Shown: in pieces, positions 52,111 to 62,950 of the stretch | Numbering within the stretch: position 1 is the first letter of the stretch | How the letters are laid out: each line of letters begins with the position of its first letter | Origin: Camelus bactrianus | Lineage: Eukaryota > Chordata > Mammalia > Artiodactyla > Camelidae | Assembly: GCF_048773025.1 (NCBI RefSeq) | Contig: NC_133545.1 | Span: 79,074,001-79,138,000 of the forward strand | Reading direction: 5' to 3' | DNA: 64,000 nucleotides | Position numbers and translations under genes: made by a program | Notes under the pieces: model-generated | Database searches by the model: none | The model's input: the letters and a program-made list of their open reading frames with translations, nothing else | What the model was told of the DNA's origin: nothing

Positions 52111-54606
52111 TGTAGCTTGTCACTAAATAAACAATTCAGGCTTCAGTTTAAATAATTCCATGTGGCTCTGGAGAATGGAAACTCATGTTGCAGGTAAAAA
52201 ACACCTGATCATAAAATAACTGGTTAAATTCTCTATTTCCCCCTAAAATGTCTCCTTTGAAAAGTCTGGAGATTTATTTTTTTGTTTTGCTCATCATTCT
52301 GGGAATCTGGATTTTGTAATCACACAGATTTGTATTCAGATCCCAGACTTATTTCTTATTATCAACTCACTTCATTTATCAAATTAGTATGCAAAGAGAT
52401 CCATAAAATTGAGATAATAGTAAGACTTATTCCTCCATATTGTTAAGTAACATAAAGTATATGGTATACTTAATATAGTGCCCTATCACATGAGGTATAT
52501 TCAATAAAAATGTTATTGTTATATTCTCATCAGAACATTACATTTTATTTATTTTCATATGGAACTGAGCTCCTTGAATGACTATGTATTCAACTCTGTA
52601 CACAAAAATTAATTAATTCTTTGTTTTCCTTTGGCTGAGCAAAGAAAAGAAGTAGAGGTAAAGAAATCTACTGCCCCAAATACTTTCAGAATGTAACTGC
52701 AGATTTTTGGGAATTACTCTGTAACTTTAACTTATCAGTTAAAAAAGCAAAGGCAACAGAACTACAGTAGAGTAATAATGATCAGCATGTAATCAAAACG
52801 GTTAAAGACTGATTCAAAAGTTACCAGAAAATAAATCAAGTAACTACAGGAAAGATCAATCACAAAAGCTGTAGGGATGGGGTAGGGGTCGGGTGGGTTT
52901 TAGCTGACATTTGAAAGTGGCAGGCAGTTCTATAGTCTCAGTCATTTCATAACATTTGGAATTCTTTCACTACTTTATTATTTGCTGTTCTAAAAAACAT
53001 CAGGGACACAGAATGAATTTAACATAATATCCATTCATAAAGCATTATAATCATTTATCTACACATCAAATCTCTTTTATGTTATTTCTTATATTCTAAT
53101 GTGTTGATTACTATTAAGTAAACAAATCTGTGTGATTGATCTTTAAACTCAAGAACAAAAGCATCATAATATTCTACACGATCTTCTCTATTAAATTCAT
53201 CAACTATGGAAGTTCAGAATCTGATCATAATTTCTCAACAGTTGTTAATTTCCTGTTTTATACCTGGAGGAGCAAGGGCACATCTTGTTCTGTTAGGGGC
53301 GGGATCTTGGTGCCTTTGTGAAGAGGGACATGAAAGAAACTTGATAAAAACCTTCTTCCTCCTCCTCAACTTGTTCCACTTATTTGCAGACAAACATACC
53401 CACTAATTTGGACACCTCATTGATTCCTTCCCTTTGCCTCTCAAAATGAACTCTCGACCTCTCTTTACCTTATAGCGATAGCACAACACAGTTCCTAGAA
53501 CCATTTGAAGAAAAATCAGCTGCGGAGCTTATGGAAGAACACACTTTTCAGCCTTCATTCTAAGATTTGGATACACTGTGTTGGTTGCCAGCAACACATG
53601 CCCTTGACTAAGCCAGGTGCTTCTGATGCAGGTGGTCCACGGACCACAGTTTGAGAAACACTGGTCTGGTAGAAATTGGAAGGATCCAATACACAAGCGA
53701 CCACAGAAATACAAATCCAGCATGTCTCTACTTCAGTATTAACTTTCCATCCTTAAACCTAGCCCGGTCAGGCAGCCACAGCCCTTTCCTGTATGACTTT
53801 TCAATTGAACTGTATGCTATTCATTGTCTGATTATTCACCCAAAGTGCTCTTTAATTTGATTTATTGAGAAACAAAAAATCTGATAAGACTCATTCTAGT
53901 TTGGGACTTGGCCCCGGGAATGTAGAGGGAAAGGGCAGGAAGAAGTGTGGCTTTACTTATTTAAGACACAGCAGTCCTCGCTGTGGACTGAACTTCAAAA
54001 GAAGGTGTAAGTAGAATACAGTGGTTGGCAGACCGAAAACAACCACTCTCCTTGCCTTCGCTTTCACTCTGGCAACCATGCCCTGCTTGGTTACATGATG
54101 AAAATACCAGCTTGTCCAAAAGATAAATCGGACACTGGCTGGAGGTTCAGGATTTCTTCATTTTTCTTTTCAACTCTTCTCATTCTTCACACTCCTGAAT
54201 AATGAAGGTGCTGTATTCTCAGCCACCTCCTCTGGAAAATGACCGGACAAATGATTCAGTAATAACTTTTCCATTTTGCTCTCCTAAATGTCTCTCCTTC
54301 TACGTAAACCCTAGGTGACCTGTCTGTCTAAAGAGAAAATTTTATGGACTCCATCAGCTTCTAGGAGAGATGAGAAGATGCTCCCCGCTGCCAGCTGCTT
54401 GCCCAAGACCTGAAGATGGAGGCTGGTTTTTAGGAAAAAGTATGGCTGTTGGGGGGAGGGCACAGGTGGCTGTGGCATCTAAGGGCTAGGGGATGGGCCC
54501 TGAGCTCAGGACTTCGTTTGCTCAGAGGACTGGGAGGTTGGGACGGGAAGTGGGGCAGGGGTTGCTGTGTGCTGTGCACCAGGGCTGCTCTTGGCAGCCA
54601 CAGCAC
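52111..54606. other. 3' flank of the 54-kb TRGV gene, unique block
   Basis: No gene. A MIR-like relic is at about 52,300-52,520 and a MER5A-like hAT relic at 53,600-53,670. The rest is AT-rich and shows nothing recognisable. Confidence 0.5.
53600..53670 (-). mobile_element. MER5A-like hAT-Charlie relic
   Basis: Read on the minus strand it begins with 'cagtgtttctcaaactgtgg', then 'tccgtggaccacctgcatc' and 'agaagcacctggctta', a standard MER5A end. Confidence 0.8.
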
Positions 54607-54645
54607 AATTTCCAGTGCAGCACGAAGCAAGTCTGAACTACCGTG
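54607..54645 (-). promoter_or_regulatory. 23-RSS of the 54-kb TRGV gene, degenerate
   Basis: Heptamer CACGGTA (54,639-54,645), 23-base spacer, and a nonamer position CTGGAAATT (54,607-54,615). Only the CAC is clearly conserved, and the nonamer is far from ACAAAAACC. Recombination may be inefficient. I cannot rule out an alternative alignment. Confidence 0.6.
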
Positions 54646-54956
54646 CTGCTCCCAGATGGCACAGCGGTACGTGCCAGAATCGCTGTCTTCCAGATTGGAG
54701 ATGAGCAGTTTATTTTTCTTCTCTGCTCCTTCATAAGCACGGGATTTCTTTCGATCGATTCCTGAGTCGTACGAAGTCATTTTGTAGTAGACATCATAGT
54801 AGAATAGGCGTCGTGGAGCTGTCCTGTCCCCGAATTTATACCAGTGGATATAGTTGACACTTTGTGTATTAAGATCACAAGTCATTTCAAAAGACGATCC
54901 TATCTTCATTGTGACTGACGTCTTGTCCCCTTCCATGTTGGAAGACACCTGAGTGA
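54646..54956 (-). CDS. TRGV: TRGV V exon (54-kb gene)
   Basis: Acceptor CTTGCAG at 54,957 is followed by 311 bases in frame to the RSS. Key residues are Cys, Trp, Cys, with LEDSDSGTY before the second Cys. Confidence 0.9.
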
Positions 54957-55119
54957 CTGCAAGGGAAAAATCAAAAACAACAAAAAAAGATGCAGAAGAT
55001 GAAACACTAATTTCTTAGTATGACCTTTGCCAAAAAATAACGAAAAATCCCATGAGCATCCAGGCAAAATACTTACCAGGAGCCAGGAAAACGAGAAGCA
55101 GGGCTGGACCCCTCAACAT
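54646..55119 (-). CDS. TRGV: T-cell receptor gamma variable gene, human V1-V8-like subgroup
   Basis: Two exons: leader 55,119-55,077 (MLRGPALLLVFLAP) and V exon 54,956-54,646, giving 118 residues. The V domain opens VTQVSSNMEGDKTSVT, close to the SSNLEGGTKSVT of human TRGV1-V8. First Cys in EMTCDL (residue 41), Trp in IHWYK (53), YYDV CDR2-like text (67-70), and second Cys in GTYRCAIWE (113), where Arg replaces the usual Tyr. No stop is seen. The RSS is weak. It probably rearranges mainly to cassette B's J; it may rank as an ORF rather than fully functional. Confidence 0.92.
55077..55119 (-). CDS. TRGV: TRGV leader exon (54-kb gene)
   Basis: A 43-base exon from ATG at 55,119 to a GTAAGT donor (55,076). 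The short hydrophobic peptide MLRGPALLLVFLAP resembles human TRGV leaders in length and content. Confidence 0.88.
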
Positions 55120-55639
55120 GCCTGTGGCCGTGAGTGAGACTGGGCTTCGGAACAGATGTGACAGGAGGGAAGTGGGGCTCTCTCTTAAAGACTCCAGGCT
55201 GAGAGCAGAGGGGGCGGTTCTGCGGGGGGCCCTCCTGGAGGAGCCCTGACCCTCACTCCCACCCAGTACTTGAGGGCCCTCCTGAGGCCGGCAGGGAGCA
55301 GACCCTCTCCTAAGGGCAGCGGGGAGCACTGGGGGCTCAGAGCTGCAAGTAGGTGGGTCAGCTGGGGTGGGAGGGAGACCTTGGATGAGCTTGCCTGTGG
55401 CCTCGGGGAGTGCGCCGTCCTGAATTGGGCTAATGTCCCTGCAGGTCAGTGTTTCAATGTTAATGCTCCTGCCCTGGTCTTGTCCGGTGATGAAACTTCT
55501 TTATATTCTTTCCCTGAACTACCATCCTTTTATTCCCGGTAGGGAAACTTTGAGGCAACCAACAGCAAATCTAAAAGCCTCCAACCTGCTTTATTTCATG
55601 AACTTAAGATCAGTTGTGTTCAAATGAAATTATTTACAA

Positions 55640-55925
55640 AACACAAACAGACCCAGAGACAAAGAAAACAAACCGATGGTCACCAAATTGGAGAGTTGGG
55701 GGAGGGATAAATTAGCAGTTTGGGATCGGCAGGTACAAATGATTATATGTATTTAAAATAGATAAACAACAAGGTCTTACTGTAGAGCACAGGGAATTAT
55801 ATTCAATAACTTATAATAATCTATAATGAAACATAATATATACATAGGTATAACTGAATCCGTATGGTGTGTACCAGAATCTTACATAACATTGTAAATC
55901 AACTGTACTTAAAAAAAAAAAAAGA
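55640..55925 (+). mobile_element. LINE-1 3' UTR fragment
   Basis: Contains 'accgatggtcaccaaattgg', 'gggggagggataaattagcag', 'gtagagcacagggaattat' and 'actgtacttaaaaaaaa', typical of the LINE-1 tail in this group. Confidence 0.85.
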
Positions 55926-56065
55926 CTTAGAAGCCATGTCAACTAAGAAAAAAAAGATGAGGTGTGTCGATCTTTATTCGACTCTCCTCAAAGGCAATAG
56001 TGTGTGTTTGCTTATAAATCAATTTGATAGAGCATTTTTGCTCGTCATCAAGTAAACAGTCCTCA

Positions 56066-56110
56066 TGTAGGGTGGCCAGATTTAGTGGGCAGAAAAAAAA
56101 AAAAAAGGAG
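56066..56110 (+). repeat. Possible MER2-like DNA transposon end
   Basis: 'tagggtggccagatttagtg' resembles one end of a palindromic DNA transposon. A possible opposite end, 'gggcgtcctgtgttttattc', is at 57,283-57,305, with LINE-1 text between. If right, the LINE-1 pieces lie nested inside the transposon. This is a tentative reading. Confidence 0.3.
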
Positions 56111-56195
56111 AGAAAAAAACCCTGCATGGTACTGTGTGATATTTGAGACATGCTTACAGTTAAAAAAAAAAAAATATATATATATATATATGTTT

Positions 56196-56830
56196 ATTTG
56201 AGGTTCAGGGAAATGGAAATCAAAACAACAATGAGATATTCTCTCACCCCTGTCAGAATGGCCATCACTAAGAAGACTCAATATAACAAGTGATGGTGCA
56301 GATGTGGAGAAAAGAGACCATTTAAGCACTTTTGGAGGGAATGTAAATTGGTGCAGCTACGATGGAAAACTCTATCAATTAAAAATGGAACTACTGTATG
56401 ATCCAGCAATCCCAGTTCTGAGTATTTATCTGAAGAAAACAAAACACTAATTTGAAAAGGTATCTGCACCCCCATGTTCATTGCTGTATTATTTACAACA
56501 GTCAAAACATGGAAACGACCTAAGTGTCCATCCACAGGGGACTAGAGAAAGTAGCTGTGGTCTATATATGCAATGGAATACTACTCAGATATAAAAAAGA
56601 AGGAAATCTTGCATTTGCAGCATCATGGATGCGCCTGGAGAGCATTATGTTGAGTGAAGTAAGTAAGACAGAGAAATACAAATCGAGTATGATGTCCATT
56701 ATATGTGAAATCTAAAAATTGTATTAAATTTTAAAATACAACCAAAAAAGCTCCTAGATACACAGAATAGATTGCTCATTGCCAAGGGTCAGGGGTGGGA
56801 GATGGGAGAAACACTCGAACTGCTTGTTTG
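56196..56830 (+). mobile_element. LINE-1 fragment (end of ORF2 and 3' part)
   Basis: Contains 'ctctcacccctgtcagaatgg', 'ggaatgtaaattggtgcagc', 'gatccagcaatcccagttctg' and 'gagtgaagtaagtaagacag', all typical of the end of LINE-1 ORF2 and beyond. It is cut off at the 5' end. Confidence 0.88.
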
Positions 56831-56959
56831 TTTAAATAAACTGAATTTTAAAGGGAATGAAATCAAGGAAAGAAAGATACACAAAATGGAAAAAGGAACG
56901 AAGGGCATGATCAGTTTCTGCCCCCAAACAAAGAAGCAATAAACATTTTGAAAGGAGCT

Positions 56960-57130
56960 CAGACATGCTGTGACTGAGTGCTTCTACTAGGAGGCATGAA
57001 TCCGAAAAAACAGAAATGTGTGCACATGTCACCAGGACAAAAGGAGAAGCATGTTCATGGCTACATTATTCAAAATTCCCCCAAATGCAAAGATCCATGT
57101 CGTTTAATAGTCAAAAGGGAAAAAAAAACC
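56960..57130 (+). mobile_element. Old LINE-1-like relic
   Basis: 'agaaatgtgtgcacatgtca' and 'gttcatggctacattattca' echo the same LINE-1 region as its neighbour, in more decayed form. It is a separate, older fragment. Confidence 0.5.
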
Positions 57131-58389
57131 ATGTTTTGTGTGTGTACTTTATAGAATTGTGAATTAATAAATTATAATAATATGAGAAATCTTACAAACC
57201 AAATGTTGAAAAATAAGTTAAAAGAGACTACTCCCACTGTGGTTCTGTTTGGATGATGGAAAAAAAAGTAAATGAAATTTACTTGGGCGTCCTGTGTTTT
57301 ATTCGACAGCCTGATTGTCAGGAAGTAGACTGTGTCTTTAATTTACTTGGATTCGTAGGTGGAGAGCCAGGTGGTCAGATGAGTATAGTAAAATCATGGT
57401 GGAATTTAAGTGATGTGTATACAGATTTACCCCCACTGCTTTTACAAATGTGCTTGGATTTATGTTTGAATGTTCATAGAAAATCGTAGAAAATGCCCCT
57501 CTGGGTCATTGTTTCAGCCTGTCCCTCTCAGGTGACTCATTTTCTCAGGTTATGACAGATGGCTGGGGAGTGAGGAATGGTCAGGACTCCAGTTGATGGT
57601 CCCTGTGCCTCAGGGACCACAAGACTGTTGCAGCAGCAGCTCTGAATGCACACTGTTCCAGGTTGTTGTCCAGGAAGCCAGTGCAGGTGCCTTGGGGTCT
57701 CAGAAAATCCTTGCTGGGACAGAAATCTCGTGGTTTAAAAATTGGAAGAACAAGAGAAAGAAAGAAAAAGAGAGAAATAAGGAAAAAAATCTCAATTTGC
57801 ATCCTTTGGGCTTAGTGTTATTAATAGTAATTATAATGTTTGTTTTTATATATTATAAATTTCTATTGATACTGTTAGATATTGAGTCCAGCGTAAGCGA
57901 AATGCAAATATAATATTTTAAAAATTTAGTAAAACCCTGCTAATCTATAATTTGAATCATTTTTCTCTAAAAAAATACTCCCTTTGTTAGCTCTCCACTG
58001 AAAAAACTAGAAAGCAATACTGATGCCGAAGTAATGAGCATTCCTAGAATAAGAATTTCTTATTAAAAGTTCCAGTTCTCAACTGATAAATGTCTGAATC
58101 CAAGATTTGGTAGGAGAGGTTCAAAGATAAACTGATGACATCTTATCTTGGCTGAAAGCAAAGAAGCTGTCAGAGACAACTGAAGTCACTCAAATGACAC
58201 AGAGACCAGCTTGCAGAGGCTCTCACTGGCCAGAGAGAGGATAGTGCAAACAAAAGAACAGCCCCTACATAAAAAAATTGAAAACATATAAAAACGCACA
58301 AGTTCATTGATAATATTAAAAATACATGTATATATGTGTGGAGGTTGCTAAGGCCCTATCTCAGTATTGTGAAAACAAAATTGAAAAAA

Positions 58390-58730
58390 AAAAAGAAAGG
58401 ACACTATGAACTCATCTACAAAGCAGAAACAGACTCCCAGACATAGTGAATAATCTTACAGTTACCAGGGAAAGGGAGCGGGAGGGGATAAATTTGGGAG
58501 TTTGAAATTTACAAATCTCAGCCACTATATATAAAAATAGATTTTAAAAAAGAGAAAGTTTCTTTTGTATAGCACAGGGAACTATGTTCAATATCTTGTA
58601 ATGAACTTTAATGGGAAAAATATGAAAATGAATATATGTATGTATATGCATGACTGGGACATTGTGCTGCACATCAGAGACTGACACATTGTAATTGACT
58701 GTACTTCAATTTAAAAAAAAAAGAATCAAA
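58390..58730 (+). mobile_element. LINE-1 3' end fragment
   Basis: 'gtatagcacagggaactatg', 'gaaaatgaatatatgtatg', 'gactgggacattgtgctgc' and 'gactgtacttcaatt' followed by an A run give the standard LINE-1 tail. Confidence 0.88.
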
Positions 58731-58899
58731 CATTGACCTTACCATTTCTGTATGAACTGTATCTCAGAATAACACAGAGCTTGTGAATGAAAGCTCTTCT
58801 TTATGGAAATATTACAACCAATAAATGAAGGAGAAATATTGCAATTAGCAAATTACCATTGTGCAGCCCCAGTGGTGTAGTGGATTTAGACAACCCTCC

Positions 58900-59190
58900 C
58901 GACTGCTCTGCAGCTCCCTCTCTTGCCCTGGTTCTTTCTCTCTCTGCCTTCTGAGTCTCCATCTCCGCATGGTTTTCTCCATCACTCTTTATATCCCTCT
59001 GTCTGTCCATCTCTAAGTCCACACATCTCTCTTTCCTATGACCACCCACCTCTCTATATCTCTCTGTCTTTCTTTCCAATCTGTCTCCTTCCCTTTCTCT
59101 AGTTCTCTTTGCCTCTCCTCTGTCTTACTATCTCTCTCCTTATCTCTATTTCTGTCTCTTTATATCTCTCTACCCACCTATCTCTACAGA
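58900..59190. repeat. (TC)n-like pyrimidine repeat
   Basis: The plus strand is almost all C and T with many TCTCTCT and CTGTCT units. Open frames on either strand here are by-products of this composition. Confidence 0.9.
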
Positions 59191-59679
59191 CTGGTTTCCT
59201 TTTCTAATTCTTCCATTATATTTCTCTTTTCTAGATATTTTCTATTTTTTTTCCATGGGCATAAAAACTACTTTAAATTCTCTATTATTCCAACATCAGT
59301 GATATTTCAGGATTGGCATCTGTTTAATTGCTTTTCCACGTTGGGGTGTTGAGATTTTCCCTGTTCTCCATACGTAACCTCAAGCGGCCTCATGCACTTC
59401 CGCTGGCTCTCTGAGATGCCCACAATCGTCATGAGAACACGTCCCAGCTGGTCAGACGGAGGATGAAATACCGCCTGGAACACAGCTGATTCCTTCCAGC
59501 CTGGGCTACCCTGACCGCATCACGTGTTGGTCAGCAGATGGCTTGGCTGGGGCCTGGCTGGTCAACAGCTAAATCTGGCCCAGATCAGCCGAACAGCCGA
59601 GCTGACCCATGGGCTTATGAGCATTAGAATTTGCTCATGACCTCCAAATAGATGTCTGTCTCTCTATTTCATTTTGTGA

Positions 59680-59810
59680 CCATTTTACATGTGAAACAGA
59701 GGCTAGAGAGATTAAGTAATTTACCTGAGGTTGCCTAGCTAAGAAAGAGCACACTAAGAATTTGAACCACGTAAGCCAGTCTCCAGAGCCTGTGCCCTAA
59801 TTACATGCTT
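59680..59810 (+). repeat. MIR-like SINE relic
   Basis: 'gaccattttacatgtgaaac', 'taagtaatttacctgaggt' and 'gaatttgaaccacgtaag' match the MIR core. Confidence 0.75.
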
Positions 59811-60229
59811 GGCTGTTTGTGATTCAGCAATTAATTTCTACCTCATTGGGATGTTGCATTTGACGCATAATGTGATGCTGTTATACGTCCTGCTAGCGTT
59901 TAATTTGGTGCTTCCTGCTTAAAAAGTACAGTATTTTAGTGCCACTTGGTTGCTTTCACTAACTTCTTGCACCCCCTTCTGACCATTCTGAACTAACTTT
60001 TGTGTTTGGAGGTGAGGAAATAAACTCTCTTTTGCCTTTGAATATCCAGTTGTCACAGAAATGTTTGTTGAAAAGACTACATTTTTCTCATTGAATTGAC
60101 TCGGCATGTTTGTGAAAAACAGTTGAACATAAATAGAAGGGTTTGTTTCTGGACTCTTAGTTCTCCTGCAGTGAGCTGTGTGCAAGGAGGACACATTTAA
60201 AGACTCACTCCAGCCTAAACGGAAAGGCC

Positions 60230-61420
60230 CTTATCATGGACTTTAAGTTTAAAAGCCCCTTTATGCTGGGAACAATTAAACCATACTGAGGATAACCAGC
60301 AGACTAACACTAGGAAATTGGGCTGGATGCCTTACGAACAAGGCTAATATGTCATCTCCCTTAGAGACAGCAATACGAGGCAGACTGGATCAGAGGACTG
60401 AAGATACTCTGAGTCGTTCCTAATGGAACTGAATGGATTTGCAGTACCAGTTTATGGCCTTGGCTTTCACCAGGATGGATAGAAAGATGTATCTTAGAAT
60501 TCCCTTGGACTCAGGGTCACTTGGGTGCCAACACAGATGTGGCCCCAGCAAATTTACCATTGGTAGGAACCTGATGGGTCAGGAGATCTAAATTTCATTG
60601 GTATGACCCTTTGGCAGCCATTTTTGTGCCTTCAGAAGAATTGGAGGATATAATCGGCCAGATTGAAACCTTAAGAAAATTCACTCGACAGGCTATACGT
60701 GATAGTAATCAGGTTATTATCCTACTGAATTCTGAGGCCTCTGTTCTGAGAAAAGTGATGTTACAACATCAAATGGGCCTCCATATCCTTAGCAACTCAG
60801 GAGGCACCTGCTCCATAATTCAGACTGAATGCTGCTTTTTTTCCCACACCAGGTGAATCCTCTAAGATAATGCATTTAACGACTCACATGAAAAATCAGA
60901 TTTCTTCCTTAAGTGATCCACTCCCCAGACTTGGTGACCCCTTAAAAAACTGGCTTGGTGCTAGAAGCTCTTGGCTTAAATATTTGGTTAACCCTATTAA
61001 TGCTACTAGGTACATTGCTTGTGTTTTGCCTATTTCATGATTGTTGCATTACCAAATGTGTGACTGAAACTCTGATAAAAATAATGATGACTAGGAAAGA
61101 ATTGAGCGAATTGAAAGAATTGAGCGAATATATAGTTCTCTATGAGATCCAATGATTGTAATAGTGTAACTCTAGGTACGGGAAGAAGCAACAAGAGGGA
61201 GTCTTATCCTGGACCATAAGAGACTGGTAAGATAGGTGAGCTGGAGACTTTTGGCTACTGTTAATAGTGTCTGCTCCAGTCATGGGACACTGACTGGCCT
61301 ATCAGTGAAGTCCTGGCCTGGCCTAGGAATGAGCACTTCTAGCATCACTAGACAAAATGATCATGACATGCCTCCCATACCTTGGTGCAATTTAGCACCA
61401 TGAGGGGGCGCTGCCAGCTA
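60230..61420 (+). mobile_element. Fossil endogenous retrovirus fragment (env, transmembrane part)
   Basis: The stretch resembles the transmembrane subunit of a class I (gammaretrovirus-like) env gene. It has a heptad-rich coiled-coil region, the C-X6-CC-type cysteine motif near 60,808-60,834 and, farther on, a hydrophobic membrane span at about 60,965-61,060. No gag or pol was seen, and I could not place paired LTRs. It is broken, with several interruptions, and looks old. The boundaries are approximate. Confidence 0.7.
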
Positions 61421-61539
61421 CAGGATGTCATTTGCCTTCCTGCTCTGCAAGGATTGAGTCATTAGCAGTTGAGTTCCCTGACCAGTTACACCCTGAAAAG
61501 AATTCAGGGTGGAGATCAGGAATGAGGCTGTGTTTAATT

Positions 61540-62200
61540 TTTTGTGTGTCTTTTTCTCCCTTTTATTCAAACTGGATAACTTCCATTGTTTTACCTTCAA
61601 GTTTAAAGGTCATGTCTTCTGCCTACTTGAATATTCTCTTAACATCCTGTAGTAAAAATTTACTGTACTTTAGATTTCAGATTTTATTTTTTAAAATTCT
61701 GTTTATTTTATATTTCTGTCTCCTTGAAAATCTCCATTTGTTGATTTATTATTGTCATACTTTCCTTTATTGTTCAACAAATTTTTTGAATAAATTTTTC
61801 TCTAATCTTTTGACCATATTTATGATAGTTAACTTTGAGGTCTTTGTTAAATATCTGGACACAGTCAGAAACAGCTTATATTGAATTGTGATTTTTGTTT
61901 TATTTTTTTCCTAAGAATAGTCACACTTTTATGAATCTTTGATTGTCTTATAATATTAAAATATTAAAAAATATTTTGTTCAAAATGTATTGTAGGAATT
62001 CTGGGTTCTGAATTTTCTCCAAAAGTTTGCTATTATTGCTGTTTGTTTGCTTGGGAAGTTGCATGGGAAAATGTGTGAAATTATGTCCTGTATGGTGTGT
62101 GATTGCTGATGTCTCTTCTCAGTTTTTTTCTTTTAATTCTTTTATTTGTAAGTCTAGCTTCCTAGGGTCATCCCTGTGTCTCCATAGCTTAGTGGTAACC
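61540..62200 (-). mobile_element. LINE-1 fragment, antisense
   Basis: The text 'ttttattcaaactggataac', 'catgtcttctgcctacttg' and 'atatttctgtctccttg' matches the reverse of an older LINE-1 3' region. Some A/T-rich frames in it are open by chance. Confidence 0.6.
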
Positions 62201-62950
62201 AGTGGATGTATACAGATTGTGCTCAACAGGCTTGATTGAGGCTTTCAAACTATGCCAAAGGCATACATGTATGTATGGGCAGCACATTCAAATTTCAGGG
62301 TATTTGGAGTTTTCTTCAGCCTGTGCTTTTTTGCTGAGTCTTTCATATTTCCTCTGCACTTGGTCAGAGTTGGTCAGGCTAGCTCAGGGTCTTTGGGGTC
62401 TCAGGTGAGTAAGCCTGTTTGTTGCAGCCATGACCGCAAACTCAAAGCAGGGGAACCTCTGGCCCTTCCTGCTCACACACCACAGAGTGTGTCAGTTCAC
62501 CATTTCCCCACATCCTCCCCACCCCTCACTAAGGGAGCTCCTTCAGCTGCATACTTTTTCTACAAGTCCTCAAGACCTGCCCTACCCTGGAAAAACCTTC
62601 ATGCCCATCGAGCTGGGTGTTGGAAGCTGGGGGAGGAATGGGAGCGGCTCCAGGCAAGAGCGCCATGTTATTCCCTGAATTCTGCAGTTGATCAAACACC
62701 AACACTTCTCAGATTGATATAAGCCTCTGGTCATTCCTCAGTGCTGAGCTGGCTAGGGTTGTTCTTCCTGCCCAGTTTTATAGGAGATGATTTGTTTTTT
62801 TAAGGAGAAGATGTGTTGACCGCCTCACTTGACCATCTCCTGAAGGCCTTGCTTGCGTTCACTTTTAAGTTCCATAAAGCACACACATTATTATGTTTTA
62901 ATTACAAGTTTGGTTTTATTTAGGACTCCCAGAGAATTCTAAGCTATGTC
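62201..62950. other. Unclassified spacer before the third flank copy
   Basis: Moderate GC. No repeat or gene is recognised. A 156-residue plus-strand frame at 62,252-62,722 has no domain that I can name. Confidence 0.4.

Larger units (their letters stand above)
55120..60229. other. 5' flank of the 54-kb TRGV gene, LINE-rich
   Basis: No gene is supported. The first 200 bases should hold the V promoter, but no clear core motif is seen. LINE-1 pieces lie at 55,640-55,925, 56,196-56,830, about 56,960-57,130 and 58,390-58,730. A pyrimidine repeat is at 58,900-59,190 and a MIR relic at 59,680-59,810. Confidence 0.5.

Noticed and set aside
58801-59079. A charged 92-residue minus-strand protein
   Set aside because: It is translated pyrimidine simple repeat.
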